In this document: in pieces, positions 15,901-23,448 of the stretch
How the letters are laid out: every line of letters starts with the position of its first letter
Numbering within the stretch: position 1 is the stretch's first letter
Assembly (NCBI GenBank): GCA_047635695.1
Contig: JBLILN010000007.1
Coordinates: forward strand, 1-64,000
Direction: 5' to 3'
DNA length: 64,000 bases
Source: UBA2136 sp047635695
GTDB taxonomy: Bacteria > Pseudomonadota > Alphaproteobacteria > UBA2136
Notes under the pieces: model-generated
Told to the model about the DNA's origin: nothing
The model's input: the letters and a program-made list of their open reading frames with translations, nothing else
Database searches by the model: none
Program-made: the position numbers and the translations under genes

Positions 15901-16614
15901 TTATAGCTTGAGAGGCAATGGTTTGGCTAAGGTGATTTTTTCGAGCGTGAGTTGACAGCTATAACAAAGAACTTCAACGCCTGCTTTAAGGGCTTTTTTG
16001 AGCGTCTCTGCGTATAGTGGGTCAATATTATCGGCTGTGCTAAAGCTTGTGCAGTCACTGCGCTGTGCGAGATAAAACATCACCGCGCGGTTGCCTTTTT
16101 CAACCTCTAAAATGAGTTCTTCAAGGTGTTTGGTGCCTCTGGAAGTCACAGCGTCGGGGAATTGCGCTTGATCGCCCACTTTAAGTGTTGTGTTTTTAAC
16201 TTCAACATAACAGTCGGGTTTGTTGTCATCGGATAGATAAACATCAATGCGTGATTTACCTTCTTTGCCGTATTTTACTTCACGTTTTGCATGGGCATAA
16301 CCTGTCAATTCAGGTACGTCACCAGCTACAATACTATCAAAAACAAGGCTGTTGGGCACACTGGTGTTGACACCGACAAGGCTTGTGCCATTATCAACCA
16401 TTTCAAAGGCAAATTTTAATTTACGTTTAGGGTCATTATTGGGTGTGAAATAGGCTGATGGGCTATTTTCAAGGAGCCCTTTCATAGAGCCTGTATTGTT
16501 TGTGTGGCTGGTAATAACTGTACCGTCATCAAGCGTGGCATCGACAAAAAAGCGTTTGTAACGCTTGACGAATTGAGCCTTAATAAGCGGTGTCTTAAAT
16601 ATATGTTGCGCCAT
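15901..16614 (-). CDS. sfsA: SfsA family protein
   Basis: A 237-residue SfsA protein, named for sugar fermentation stimulation in E. coli; it has a nuclease-like fold and binds DNA non-specifically. Family features include the HTNNTGSMKGLL segment (37-48), the acidic and lysine centre RIDVYLSDDNKPDCYVEVKN (about 119-138) and FPDAVTSRGTKHL (about 150-162), which give the PD-(D/E)xK-like site. The length is normal. It sits upstream of map, a frequent alphaproteobacterial order. No strong Shine-Dalgarno is present. Confidence 0.93.
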   Translation of the reverse strand: MAQHIFKTPLIKAQFVKRYKRFFVDATLDDGTVITSHTNNTGSMKGLLENSPSAYFTPNNDPKRKLKFAFEMVDNGTSLVGVNTSVPNSLVFDSIVAGDVPELTGYAHAKREVKYGKEGKSRIDVYLSDDNKPDCYVEVKNTTLKVGDQAQFPDAVTSRGTKHLEELILEVEKGNRAVMFYLAQRSDCTSFSTADNIDPLYAETLKKALKAGVEVLCYSCQLTLEKITLAKPLPLKL

Positions 16615-16663
16615 TTTAAAATCTAACTTGTCATTATTTATTATGGTTATTAAATCATGTCTG

Positions 16664-16748
16664 CTGTGCCTAAAGTACTTTACTTTGTACTTGTCGTTAC
16701 AAAGAAAATAAATTTCTAAGCAGAGACACAGTTTATAAACTGTTTAAA
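16664..16748. repeat. Dispersed repeat, second family, copy F
   Basis: Shares GCCTAAAGTAC, TTGTACTTGTCG and AACTGTTTAAA, in the same order and spacing, with 42027-42106. It contains the hairpin AAGTAC...GTACTT and lies between sfsA and the htpX-like gene. Confidence 0.55.
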
Positions 16749-16765
16749 TGTATTAAAAGGAAAAT

Positions 16766-17785
16766 TTAGACAAAGTTCCTTAATACTTTAATGCGGTTTT
16801 CGATAGGGGGGTGCGTGGTGAAAATACTAAAAATACCTGTTTTCATAAAGGCAAATTTAGGTTCGTTTTCAAAGAACATTTGTTCAACTTCTTCGTCAAC
16901 ATTTTCAACTTTACTGTGACCGCTAATTTTTTCGAGAGCAGATATCATCGCTTCAGGGTTTTTAGTCAGCTCAACCGCACCTGCGTCGGCCATAAATTCA
17001 CGCTTACGAGAAATGGCAAAACGGATAAGGGTGGCAAAGAAATAAGCAATGAGTGTGGCAACCAATGCAATAACAATAATGATGATGCTGTTGTTCTTTT
17101 TTTGGCTACGCATAGAGCTTCTAAAAAGTGACCTTGCGGCCATTTCAGCTATGGTTGAAATGATACCGACAAAAATAATGGAGATAATAAGCAGGCGCAC
17201 GTCTTTATTCAGAATGTGTGTCAGTTCATGTGCAAGTACGGCTTCTGTTTCTTCCTTATTCAGGGTGTCGAGTAGGCCTCGCGTGACGGTGATAGAATAA
17301 CTTTTTTGGCTAATACCACTGGCAAAGGCATTCAGGGCTTTGTCTTCGATAATTTCTAGGTGCGGCATAGGGATACCACGTGAAATGCATAAGTTTTCTA
17401 ACGTATTATAAAGCGCGGGGTTTTCACTGCGTTTAACAGGGTTTGAATGGGTAAGCTTACGTATAATACGACTGTGGAAAAACATAGCAATGGTAAACCA
17501 CAAGGCTACGGCGGCTAAAATATAAGGAGAAAAGCTCCATGCTAATGTATGGGCAGGGGCAAAGCTTTGCTGTATTAAAGACCACGTGTCGGGGTGGGCA
17601 CTTTCTTGCGCCATTTCACTACTTATAATACCGACACAAACAACCCAAGTAATAAAAACAAACAACAAAGGGAATGCCGATAGCAGTATCATCGACTTTA
17701 AATTATTATTCCATATATGGGTTTTTATTCCAATAACAGTTTGAGCCAACGGCGTTATTCCTTTATCTTTTTTGTTTAAAACCAT
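16766..17785 (-). CDS. M48-family membrane metalloprotease (HtpX-like)
   Basis: A 339-residue zinc protease. Two N-terminal membrane helices (about 32-54 and 86-106) precede the catalytic domain. The zinc motif is HELTH (186-190), and a third ligand glutamate is expected in KREFMADAGAVELT. Two more hydrophobic segments follow HExxH, as in HtpX. The N-terminal extension before the first helix is longer than in E. coli HtpX. It follows lemA by about 80 bp; the lemA-htpX-like pairing recurs in many bacteria. Membrane-protein quality control is the likely job. Confidence 0.9.
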   Translation of the reverse strand: MVLNKKDKGITPLAQTVIGIKTHIWNNNLKSMILLSAFPLLFVFITWVVCVGIISSEMAQESAHPDTWSLIQQSFAPAHTLAWSFSPYILAAVALWFTIAMFFHSRIIRKLTHSNPVKRSENPALYNTLENLCISRGIPMPHLEIIEDKALNAFASGISQKSYSITVTRGLLDTLNKEETEAVLAHELTHILNKDVRLLIISIIFVGIISTIAEMAARSLFRSSMRSQKKNNSIIIIVIALVATLIAYFFATLIRFAISRKREFMADAGAVELTKNPEAMISALEKISGHSKVENVDEEVEQMFFENEPKFAFMKTGIFSIFTTHPPIENRIKVLRNFV

Positions 17786-17868
17786 TTAAAGTCGTAGGTT
17801 TACTAAACAATGCTTACCCAAAAAATATTTTGAATAAGCATTTTTGTATGGTTTATATTTTTGGTCGT

Positions 17869-18435
17869 TTAGCTAAAGACAATCTCAGGTGCTTTTTTAA
17901 CGGCGTCGGCTTCAGCGGCATCTAGCTCAAAAAATTCTTCTTCTGTAAATTTAAAGAGCCTTGCTAAAATAACAGCAGGGAATTGTTGAATACCTGCGTT
18001 ATATTCGCTTGTGGCGTTGTTGAAGAAACGTCTGGTTGCGGCAAGTTTATTTTCAATGTCGCTTAGCTCATTTTGAAGCTGTTCAAAATTTGAATTAGCC
18101 TTAAGGTCTGGGTAGTTTTCAGCGACAGCCATCAGGTTCATCATCGCCCCACCAAGTATGCCTTCAGCTTCACCTTTAGCGGCACCAAAACCTTTGGTGT
18201 TCATCGCATCGGCGCGGGCATTTGTTACTTTTTCTAATAATTCTTTTTCGTGCTTTGCATAACCTTTAACAGTATCGACCAACTGCGGTACAAGGTTGTA
18301 GCGTTGCTTTAGTTGAACGTCAATATCACTAAATGCATTTTTTCTTGCTTGTTGAAGTGCCACAATGCGGTTGTAAAGCACAATAAAAAGCAATGCAACA
18401 ACACCTAAAACTATATATAAACCATAATCACCCAT
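17869..18435 (-). CDS. lemA: LemA family protein
   Basis: A 188-residue LemA protein with one N-terminal membrane helix (about 5-23) and a long helical domain facing outward. The core is typical: YNRIVALQQARKNAFSDID, then QLKQRYNLVPQLVDTVKGYA, and the repeat-like NARADAMN and NYPDLKANSNF segments. The start ATG follows AAGGGAA. It is upstream of, and on the same strand as, the M48 protease, suggesting an operon. The molecular function of LemA is not established. Confidence 0.93.
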   Translation of the reverse strand: MGDYGLYIVLGVVALLFIVLYNRIVALQQARKNAFSDIDVQLKQRYNLVPQLVDTVKGYAKHEKELLEKVTNARADAMNTKGFGAAKGEAEGILGGAMMNLMAVAENYPDLKANSNFEQLQNELSDIENKLAATRRFFNNATSEYNAGIQQFPAVILARLFKFTEEEFFELDAAEADAVKKAPEIVFS

Positions 18436-18534
18436 CAGAATTCCCTTATATTATATTATTTCGTTATATTATACGGTGTTTTTTTGTATTTGCAAGGGTA
18501 GGGGTAGTCAAATGATGCCACTTGGTTTATATTA

Positions 18535-19371
18535 ATGCGCATGAGACATAATAAATTATTCGTATTTGATATCGAAACTATTCCCGACACGGATGCAGTG
18601 GGCAACCTGACGGGCTTTGAGAGTGATGACTTAGATGAACTGCGTGCAGAAATTTCACGTTATCACCTAGAAATTACAAACGGTCGAAGTGACTTCCCGC
18701 GCCAACCTTTATGGAAGGTAGCGGCCATTTCATTTTTAGAAGCTGAAATTCACCGTGATAATGGTGAAGAGTTCTATGAATTGAAACGTCTTGAAAGCGG
18801 TCAGTCTGATAGTGAGAAGGGGCTTGTTGAAGGCTTCTTTAAATATTTCGATAAAAGCACACCTCGTTTGGTGAGCTACAACGGCCGTGGCTTTGACTTA
18901 CCAGTGTTGAAATACCGTGCTATGAAATATGGCGTGCAAGCCAAGGCACTACACGATAAAAGTAACAAGTGGGAAAATTACAGCTCACGCTACAGTGCCG
19001 ATTTTCACTGTGATTTAATCGAGCAACTGAGCGACTATGGTGCTTCTGCTAAATGTAAAATGAACGAAGTTTGTTCTATACTTGGTTACCCTGGTAAATT
19101 TGGTGTGGATGGTAGTAACGTCAGTAAAATGTTTGACGCAGGCGACATTGCCGGCATCCGTCATTACTGTGAAGCAGACGTTTTGAACACTTACCTTTTA
19201 TACCTTCGTTTTCAGCAACACAATGGCATGACGTCAACTTTAAGCTATAACCAATCAGTAGAAGAAATTCTTAAATACATTGATGTGAACGGTAAAGAAA
19301 AAACCTACCTCGAAGACTTCCGCAAGGAATGGGGCGAGTGCTGTAATAAAGAATATACGTTACCATTGTAA
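18535..19371 (+). CDS. DEDD-type 3-5 exonuclease, PolB-exonuclease-like
   Basis: A 278-residue protein with the three exonuclease motifs of the DEDDy group: Exo I FDIETIP (Asp12, Glu14), Exo II SYNGRGFDLPVL (Asp121) and Exo III YCEADVLNTY (Tyr211, Asp215). It matches the predicted 3-5 exonucleases related to the proofreading domain of DNA polymerase B, without a polymerase domain. The substrate could be DNA or RNA. No Shine-Dalgarno precedes the ATGs at 18535 or 18541; a TATATT just upstream would place a transcription start at the second ATG, so leaderless translation is possible. It is divergent from lemA. Confidence 0.85.
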   Translation: MRMRHNKLFVFDIETIPDTDAVGNLTGFESDDLDELRAEISRYHLEITNGRSDFPRQPLWKVAAISFLEAEIHRDNGEEFYELKRLESGQSDSEKGLVEGFFKYFDKSTPRLVSYNGRGFDLPVLKYRAMKYGVQAKALHDKSNKWENYSSRYSADFHCDLIEQLSDYGASAKCKMNEVCSILGYPGKFGVDGSNVSKMFDAGDIAGIRHYCEADVLNTYLLYLRFQQHNGMTSTLSYNQSVEEILKYIDVNGKEKTYLEDFRKEWGECCNKEYTLPL

Positions 19372-19375
19372 CAAA

Positions 19376-19402
19376 CAAAAAAGCCCTCAATTGAGGGCTT
19401 TG
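19376..19402. terminator. Bidirectional terminator
   Basis: Perfect 16-base palindrome GCCCTCAATTGAGGGC (19383-19398) between convergent genes, with an A-run that becomes a good U-tract on minus. Confidence 0.85.
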
Positions 19403-19415
19403 CCACGAATGGCTT

Positions 19416-19844
19416 TTAATTCGATATTTTAGATTGTATCTGTTTGATCTGTTTCATGGTTTCTTTTACCGTGTCCTTGCGAATTTTATCAATTGTCTGG
19501 CCTTTTCTTTCAATTTTTAATCTTGTGGCATAATCGGGTGAAAGGCTGAGTAAGGTCGCTACGATTTCATTGTGACAACCTTGCTGTGAATATAACAATC
19601 CATAGGCGTAGGCAAACTCAAGTTTTGTATTGTTCAAGTTAGAACACTCAATTTTCTTGCTTTTAAAATGATTAATGGCAATGGTAAGTGACTTACTGGA
19701 ACGGCTGAATTGTGTAATCAAGGCGATATGGTAATCAAGTTTTGCAATACCATACTTTATCAAGGTGTCTTTTATAAAAGGAACGTTTGGATTAGGTTGT
19801 ACAATACAAGTCAGTACAGGTAGGTTTTTAAGTAAGGCTTCCAT
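19416..19844 (-). CDS. Hypothetical protein
   Basis: A 142-residue soluble protein that I do not recognise. It looks helical, with Lys/Ile-rich C-terminal residues (about 110-142) that could form an amphipathic helix or short coiled coil, and several cysteines (13, 67, 90). No signal peptide or membrane segment is seen. AGGAG lies 8 bases before the ATG, inside a small palindrome AGGAG-C-CTCCT that could hide the site. Its promoter and leader closely resemble those of another small minus-strand gene at 23141, suggesting common control. Confidence 0.65.
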   Translation of the reverse strand: MEALLKNLPVLTCIVQPNPNVPFIKDTLIKYGIAKLDYHIALITQFSRSSKSLTIAINHFKSKKIECSNLNNTKLEFAYAYGLLYSQQGCHNEIVATLLSLSPDYATRLKIERKGQTIDKIRKDTVKETMKQIKQIQSKISN

Positions 19845-19864
19845 AAAGGAGGCTCCTATATGTT

Positions 19865-19939
19865 ATGACGCACATGGCGCTTAAAAAAGAATAATGTGTT
19901 TTCTATACGTATATATATGCAAATATTTATATATTTCAA
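19865..19939 (-). promoter_or_regulatory. Promoter and leader shared with the 23.2-kb gene
   Basis: On minus, TTGAAA (19934-19939) precedes an AT-rich -10 around 19911-19917. The leader then holds AACACATT-ATTC-TTTTTTAAGCGCCA, nearly identical to the leader at 23173-23205. Confidence 0.5.
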
Positions 19940-19971
19940 GTGTTTTTAGTAAAAAATAACAAAGCAGGGTG

Positions 19972-20000
19972 TTGAAATGTACTTCTAGGCTTCTTATAAT
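19972..20000 (+). promoter_or_regulatory. Strong sigma70-type promoter
   Basis: TTGAAA (19972-19977), 17-bp spacer, perfect TATAAT (19995-20000). It drives the transglutaminase-like gene at 20040. Confidence 0.75.
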
Positions 20001-20039
20001 ATATAAGTAACTTACTTATTCTTTTACGAGGTTTTCATT

Positions 20040-20669
20040 ATGAAAGCTACAAATCCTAACATTACACCACGACGCTTGGTCATATCTACTATTATGGCAT
20101 TAATTGTAACATTCGTATTATATTATGTTTGGTGGGCACGTTATACCAATGAAGAAAACAGTGTACTCACGTTATATACGTCCTACCCTTCACAAGTATT
20201 CAACTGGAACGATTTAGAAAAACGTACAGCAGAGCAAGGTTTACCTGAATATGCATTAGCTAAAACTGAAAAGGCGAAAGGTTTGCCTTTAAATAAACAG
20301 CATGAAGTTTTAATGACTGCTTTTATTGAGGTGGAATACGCTGAAACATCAAAAGCTATGACACCCATGGAACTTATTGAGGATAATAAAGGTGACTGTA
20401 ATGACTTTGCATATTTATGGTATCATCAACTTCGTGCATTAGGGGTTGCGGCAAAGGTTTTATTTGTTACGGTTATTGACCCTGCTGATAAACAAGGAAA
20501 GCGTTTCGGACACGCTGTCACTTTAACCAAAAATGCAAAAGGTGAAGATGTAGTTTTAAATATCAGTACACCTATTTTTGCTGCTAGTTTTGAAAGATTT
20601 AAAAAGAACTACCAAGTTATCTTTTTATATGAGGGTGACGAAAGCGGTTTATCTATTAGCGATTTATAA
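20040..20669 (+). CDS. Membrane-anchored transglutaminase-like cysteine protein
   Basis: A 209-residue protein with a basic N-terminus and one membrane helix (about 12-32), so the rest probably faces the periplasm. GDCNDFAYLWYHQLRALG supplies a cysteine (Cys120) at the start of a helix, FGHAVTL supplies a histidine (His158), and GEDVVLNIS gives a possible third residue (Asp170 or Asn174). Order and spacing fit the papain-like fold of bacterial transglutaminase-like proteases. Substrate unknown. It has its own strong promoter, the Shine-Dalgarno ACGAGG and a terminator, so it is a stand-alone gene. Confidence 0.7.
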   Translation: MKATNPNITPRRLVISTIMALIVTFVLYYVWWARYTNEENSVLTLYTSYPSQVFNWNDLEKRTAEQGLPEYALAKTEKAKGLPLNKQHEVLMTAFIEVEYAETSKAMTPMELIEDNKGDCNDFAYLWYHQLRALGVAAKVLFVTVIDPADKQGKRFGHAVTLTKNAKGEDVVLNISTPIFAASFERFKKNYQVIFLYEGDESGLSISDL

Positions 20670-20676
20670 AACATAT

Positions 20677-20706
20677 AAAGGTCTCAGTTGTTTGAGGCCT
20701 TTTTTT
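20677..20706 (+). terminator. Terminator
   Basis: Stem AAAGGTCTCA with TGAGGCCTTT (one wobble pair) and a T-run. Confidence 0.85.
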
Positions 20707-20718
20707 ATGCCTTTTATG

Positions 20719-20747
20719 TTGACAGTCATAGGTATATCGAGTAAAAA
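20719..20747 (+). promoter_or_regulatory. Probable promoter of rplM-rpsI
   Basis: Perfect TTGACA (20719-20724), 17-bp spacer, TAAAAA (20742-20747). The leader to the rplM start is about 160 nt and contains the inverted repeat TTGCTT...AAGCAA near 20790-20812, which may serve ribosomal-protein autoregulation. Confidence 0.6.
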
Positions 20748-20912
20748 CACTTAACTAGGCGTAAAAACCTACGAGAATACTTCACTTATTTGCTTTGATA
20801 ATGATAAGCAAGCGCAGAGTGAGGGTATTTTTATATTTAAAGGGCTATGTTTTTTAAATTAAAAATATGAATGAGATGCGCAGATAGAAAATTTTTATTA
20901 GGAAATATATAA

Positions 20913-21377
20913 ATGAACTTAACAGTAAGCCAAAAACCTACTGAAGTAACACGCGGATGGTTCGTTGTTGACGCAACAGACCTACCACTTGGACGCATGG
21001 CTTCAACAGTAGCAACACGCCTTAAAGGTAAACATAAAGCTTCTTTCACAGCACACGTAGACGGCGGTGACAATGTCATCATCATCAACGCTGAAAAAGT
21101 GCGTCTAACTGGTCGTAAGATGACAACTCTTACACACCACTGGCACACTGGTTACCCTGGTGGTCTAAAATCAATCAACGCTGAAACTGAGCTTGATGGT
21201 AAACACCCACAACGTGTTGTAGAACGTGCTGTTAAGCGCATGATGCCTAAAACTAAACTCGGTAATTCAATGTTTGGTAAACTACACGTCTATGCTGGTA
21301 CAGAACACCCGCATACTGCACAAAAACCAGAAGCTCTTGATGTTGCAAGCATCATTGCTAAGAAAAAATACAAATAG
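20913..21377 (+). CDS. rplM: 50S ribosomal protein L13
   Basis: A 154-residue L13, an early-assembly protein of the large subunit that binds 23S rRNA. Signatures include WFVVDATDLPLGRMAS near the start and HHWHTGYPGGLKS around residue 72, plus RAVKRMMPKTKLG and LHVYAGTEHPH. The length is normal. It is followed 22 bp later by rpsI, the near-universal pair. The long leader may carry regulation. Confidence 0.98.
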   Translation: MNLTVSQKPTEVTRGWFVVDATDLPLGRMASTVATRLKGKHKASFTAHVDGGDNVIIINAEKVRLTGRKMTTLTHHWHTGYPGGLKSINAETELDGKHPQRVVERAVKRMMPKTKLGNSMFGKLHVYAGTEHPHTAQKPEALDVASIIAKKKYK

Positions 21378-21399
21378 AGAATAGAAAGGATTAGTTATT

Positions 21400-21825
21400 A
21401 TGAGTATTGCTGCAAACATTAAAGCTGCTAACGAAAAATCAGGTCGTTTCTATGCTACTGGTAAGCGTAAAGACGCTGTCGCACGTGTATGGATGACAAA
21501 AGGTAAAGGTAAAATTACTGTAAACGGACGTAAAATCGAAGATTACTTCGGTCGTGCTGTTTCTCGTATGCTTATCAACCAACCATTCGAAACTGTTGAA
21601 ATGGTCGGTAAATTTGATATCAACGTAAACGTACACGGTGGTGGTCTTTCAGGTCAAGCCGGTGCTATCCGTCACGGTATCACTAAAGCACTACTAGCTT
21701 ACGACGAAACAAACCGTACTGTTCTTAAAGCACGTGGTTTCATTACTCGTGATGCTCGTGTTGTTGAACGTAAGAAATACGGTCAGCACAAAGCGCGTAA
21801 GTCTACACAGTTCTCAAAACGTTAA
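21400..21825 (+). CDS. rpsI: 30S ribosomal protein S9
   Basis: A 141-residue S9. The core begins at GRFYATGKRKDAVARVW (about 16-32); GGGLSGQAGAIRHGI and the C-terminal SKR, which reaches the P-site tRNA, are intact. There is a short N-terminal extension of about 12 residues compared with E. coli S9. GGA lies upstream of the ATG. The operon ends at a strong UUCG-loop terminator. Confidence 0.98.
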   Translation: MSIAANIKAANEKSGRFYATGKRKDAVARVWMTKGKGKITVNGRKIEDYFGRAVSRMLINQPFETVEMVGKFDINVNVHGGGLSGQAGAIRHGITKALLAYDETNRTVLKARGFITRDARVVERKKYGQHKARKSTQFSKR

Positions 21826-21849
21826 TACCGTTTTTCGAATTATGGAAAT

Positions 21850-21876
21850 GGGCACCTTCGGGTGCCTATTTTTTTA
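21850..21876 (+). terminator. Terminator of rplM-rpsI
   Basis: Stem GGCACC-TTCG-GGTGCC with a UUCG tetraloop, then a T-run. Confidence 0.92.
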
Positions 21877-21886
21877 TATAAACGTT

Positions 21887-21907
21887 ATCCTGAACTTGAT
21901 TCAGGAT
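21887..21907. repeat. REP-like palindrome, left copy
   Basis: ATCCTGAA-CTTGA-TTCAGGAT. It is the exact reverse complement of the copy at 22228-22248, and the two bracket the GIY-YIG gene. Palindromes of this kind are recurrent in alphaproteobacterial genomes. Confidence 0.85.
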
Positions 21908-21931
21908 CTACTCTGCTGTTATGCTTTTTAG

Positions 21932-22227
21932 ATGTCTGATAAATTCTACGTTTATATTGTAACCAACAAACCCAAGGGCACTTTATATATATAGGTGTTA
22001 CTAATAATGTATGTCGTCGTGCTTATGAACACAAGCAAGGGGAAGTCGAAGGTTTTACCTCTAAATATATGCTTAAAGAACTTGTGTTTTACGAATGTTA
22101 TCAATCTATCAATGAAGCATTAAAACGTGAAAAACAGTTAAAAATGTGGAAGAGGGACTGGAAGCTAAATCTGGTAGAGAGCTTTAACCCAAATTGGTAT
22201 GACCTATACGACGATCTAAATAGATAG
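21932..22227 (+). pseudogene. GIY-YIG nuclease family gene, frameshifted in a TA run
   Basis: The start reads MSDKFYVYIVTNKPKGTLYI and then hits a TAG. Skipping two bases in the run (TA)5 at 21984-21993 restores a clean frame, GVTNNVCRRAYEHKQG and onward, ending in NPNWYDLYDDLNR. Together they give about 97 residues of a typical small GIY-YIG endonuclease, with the GIY-like (YVYIV) and YIG (LYIGVTN) motifs, the catalytic Arg in CRRAYEHK and the KREKQLKMWKRDWK stretch. It is bounded by inverted palindromes. The lesion may be a real mutation, slippage in a simple repeat or a sequencing error. Confidence 0.85.
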
Positions 22228-22248
22228 ATCCTGAATCAAGTTCAGGAT
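22228..22248. repeat. REP-like palindrome, right copy
   Basis: ATCCTGAA-TCAAG-TTCAGGAT starts on the base after the GIY-YIG stop codon and is inverted relative to the copy at 21887-21907. Confidence 0.85.
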
Positions 22249-22266
22249 GACGTGAACCTATACCCA

Positions 22267-22294
22267 CAAAAAAGCCCTCCGAAGAGGGGTTTTA
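22267..22294. terminator. Terminator of the small minus-strand gene
   Basis: Stem GCCCTC-CGAA-GAGGGG with an A-run on its left that forms the U-tract on minus. Confidence 0.7.
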
Positions 22295-22315
22295 ATGTTC
22301 GATTTAACCTTGTGG

Positions 22316-22777
22316 TTAGGTTACGGCTGTTGGTTGGCGGCTGATGCTGTCTTCATCAGGCGGAATGGTTACTATGATGCTAAATGCAATGATACCTGGA
22401 CTTTTTTTGGTAAAATGATATAGAGAATCTAAATTCATATCTTCCAAGAGTTTTTGAATAAAAGTTACTTTTTTCTTCGCTCCCTTTGTTTCGTTAACCT
22501 CTAATTTGACATCAAACTCCTGTAATTTAAGTTGTTCAATAAACATTGCTATCTGTTTGTCGTTTGCTTGGCATTGGCCTTCCCAATATTTAGCTATCAG
22601 TTCTAATTTAGGGTCTGGGTGGCCATCATAATTTTTGACAAAATTGTCAAACTTTACCTGCATTTTTGAAATTTCTTTATAAACTATGCCCTCTACCTTT
22701 GTCTTTTTTAGAGGAGGGGTGTACTTTTTCTGTTTCTCTCTAAGCATGCTTGCTGTAATAGGTGTTTCAATAGACAT
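22316..22777 (-). CDS. Hypothetical protein
   Basis: A 153-residue soluble protein that I do not recognise. It is Lys/Glu-rich and mostly helical to about residue 120, then ends in a hydrophobic beta-like stretch (IIAFSIIVTIP) and a polar tail. No signal peptide. AGGAGG lies upstream of the ATG. It follows a frameshifted small gene on the same strand by 15 bp, so the two likely formed a two-gene unit behind the promoter at 23216-23243. Confidence 0.6.
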   Translation of the reverse strand: MSIETPITASMLREKQKKYTPPLKKTKVEGIVYKEISKMQVKFDNFVKNYDGHPDPKLELIAKYWEGQCQANDKQIAMFIEQLKLQEFDVKLEVNETKGAKKKVTFIQKLLEDMNLDSLYHFTKKSPGIIAFSIIVTIPPDEDSISRQPTAVT

Positions 22778-22792
22778 GGGTCATGCCTCCTG

Positions 22793-23141
22793 TTATTTAG
22801 GTGTATTGGTGGCGTTAATGGCATCGATATATTTTTGCGTTAATACACCGCCAGTTTCATGGGCGAGTATCGCAACAATGCGTTCAGATAAAATGCCGCT
22901 CCATTTTTCATAGCGTTCTTTAAGTTGTGCATATTCTTTCGTAATTTAATCGCTCATTTCTGATGAGTACTTCGTGATAAGCGTCAAAAGCTTGCTGGGC
23001 GGTATAACCCGACTTTGCATCTTTTGGGCAATAAAGCCTGCCATGTTGATCAATTTTTGTAATTTTAGTGCATTTCATTTCAGCGTTATATTTTTCTATA
23101 ACGGTTATAAGGTCTTCTGTTGAAGTTCGTTTAACATCCAT
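22793..23141 (-). pseudogene. Small unknown gene with a one-base frameshift
   Basis: The first 73 codons, from the ATG at 23141 (AGGGAA upstream), end in RNERLNYERICTT and a stop at 22920. Removing one A from the TTAAATT run near 22945 lets translation continue as ITKEYAQLKERYEKWSGILS to the TAA at 22793-22795, giving about 115 residues. The extension is rich in good coding sequence, so the break is probably recent or an error. The N-terminal half has two cysteines (24 and 38). No family recognised. It shares its leader with the gene at 19416-19844. Confidence 0.65.
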
Positions 23142-23448
23142 AGTGGCGTTCCCTGTGAGTGTAAGGCACCATTTGGCGCTTAAAAAAAGAAAATGTGTTT
23201 TTTAGATGGGCGTATTGTATACAAAAAGTGCGTATTATTTCAAGTGTAAAATTAATTTATGAAAAGGCTCTTAGAATCATTTACAAAATAGCCGTTTCAA
23301 GCTACTATCCCAGTGTAAATTTAAAGCTTTATAATTTAAATCCCTTAAACGGGTTATACAGGGTAAAACACTGTCTTATACATTCATAGTCTTACGCACC
23401 GACCGCACCGATAAAGGTTCTAAAACCTTTACGATTTCGCGTAAGATT
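23142..23448. other. Intergenic region before the coiled-coil/bactofilin cluster
   Basis: It holds the minus-strand promoter above. On the plus side, an open frame continuous with the next gene extends from 23335 but has no ATG, GTG or TTG. Nothing else was recognised. Confidence 0.5.
23173..23243 (-). promoter_or_regulatory. Promoter and leader shared with the 19.9-kb gene
   Basis: On minus, TTGAAA (23238-23243), 16-bp spacer, TATACA (23216-23221), then a leader with AACACATTTTCTTTTTTTAA and GCGCCA, matching the region at 19865-19893. Confidence 0.6.

Noticed and set aside
20790..20812. Fur-box-like GATAATGAT upstream of rplM
   Set aside because: Only part of the 19-bp Fur consensus is present, and iron control of rplM is unlikely; the site is better read as part of a leader inverted repeat.
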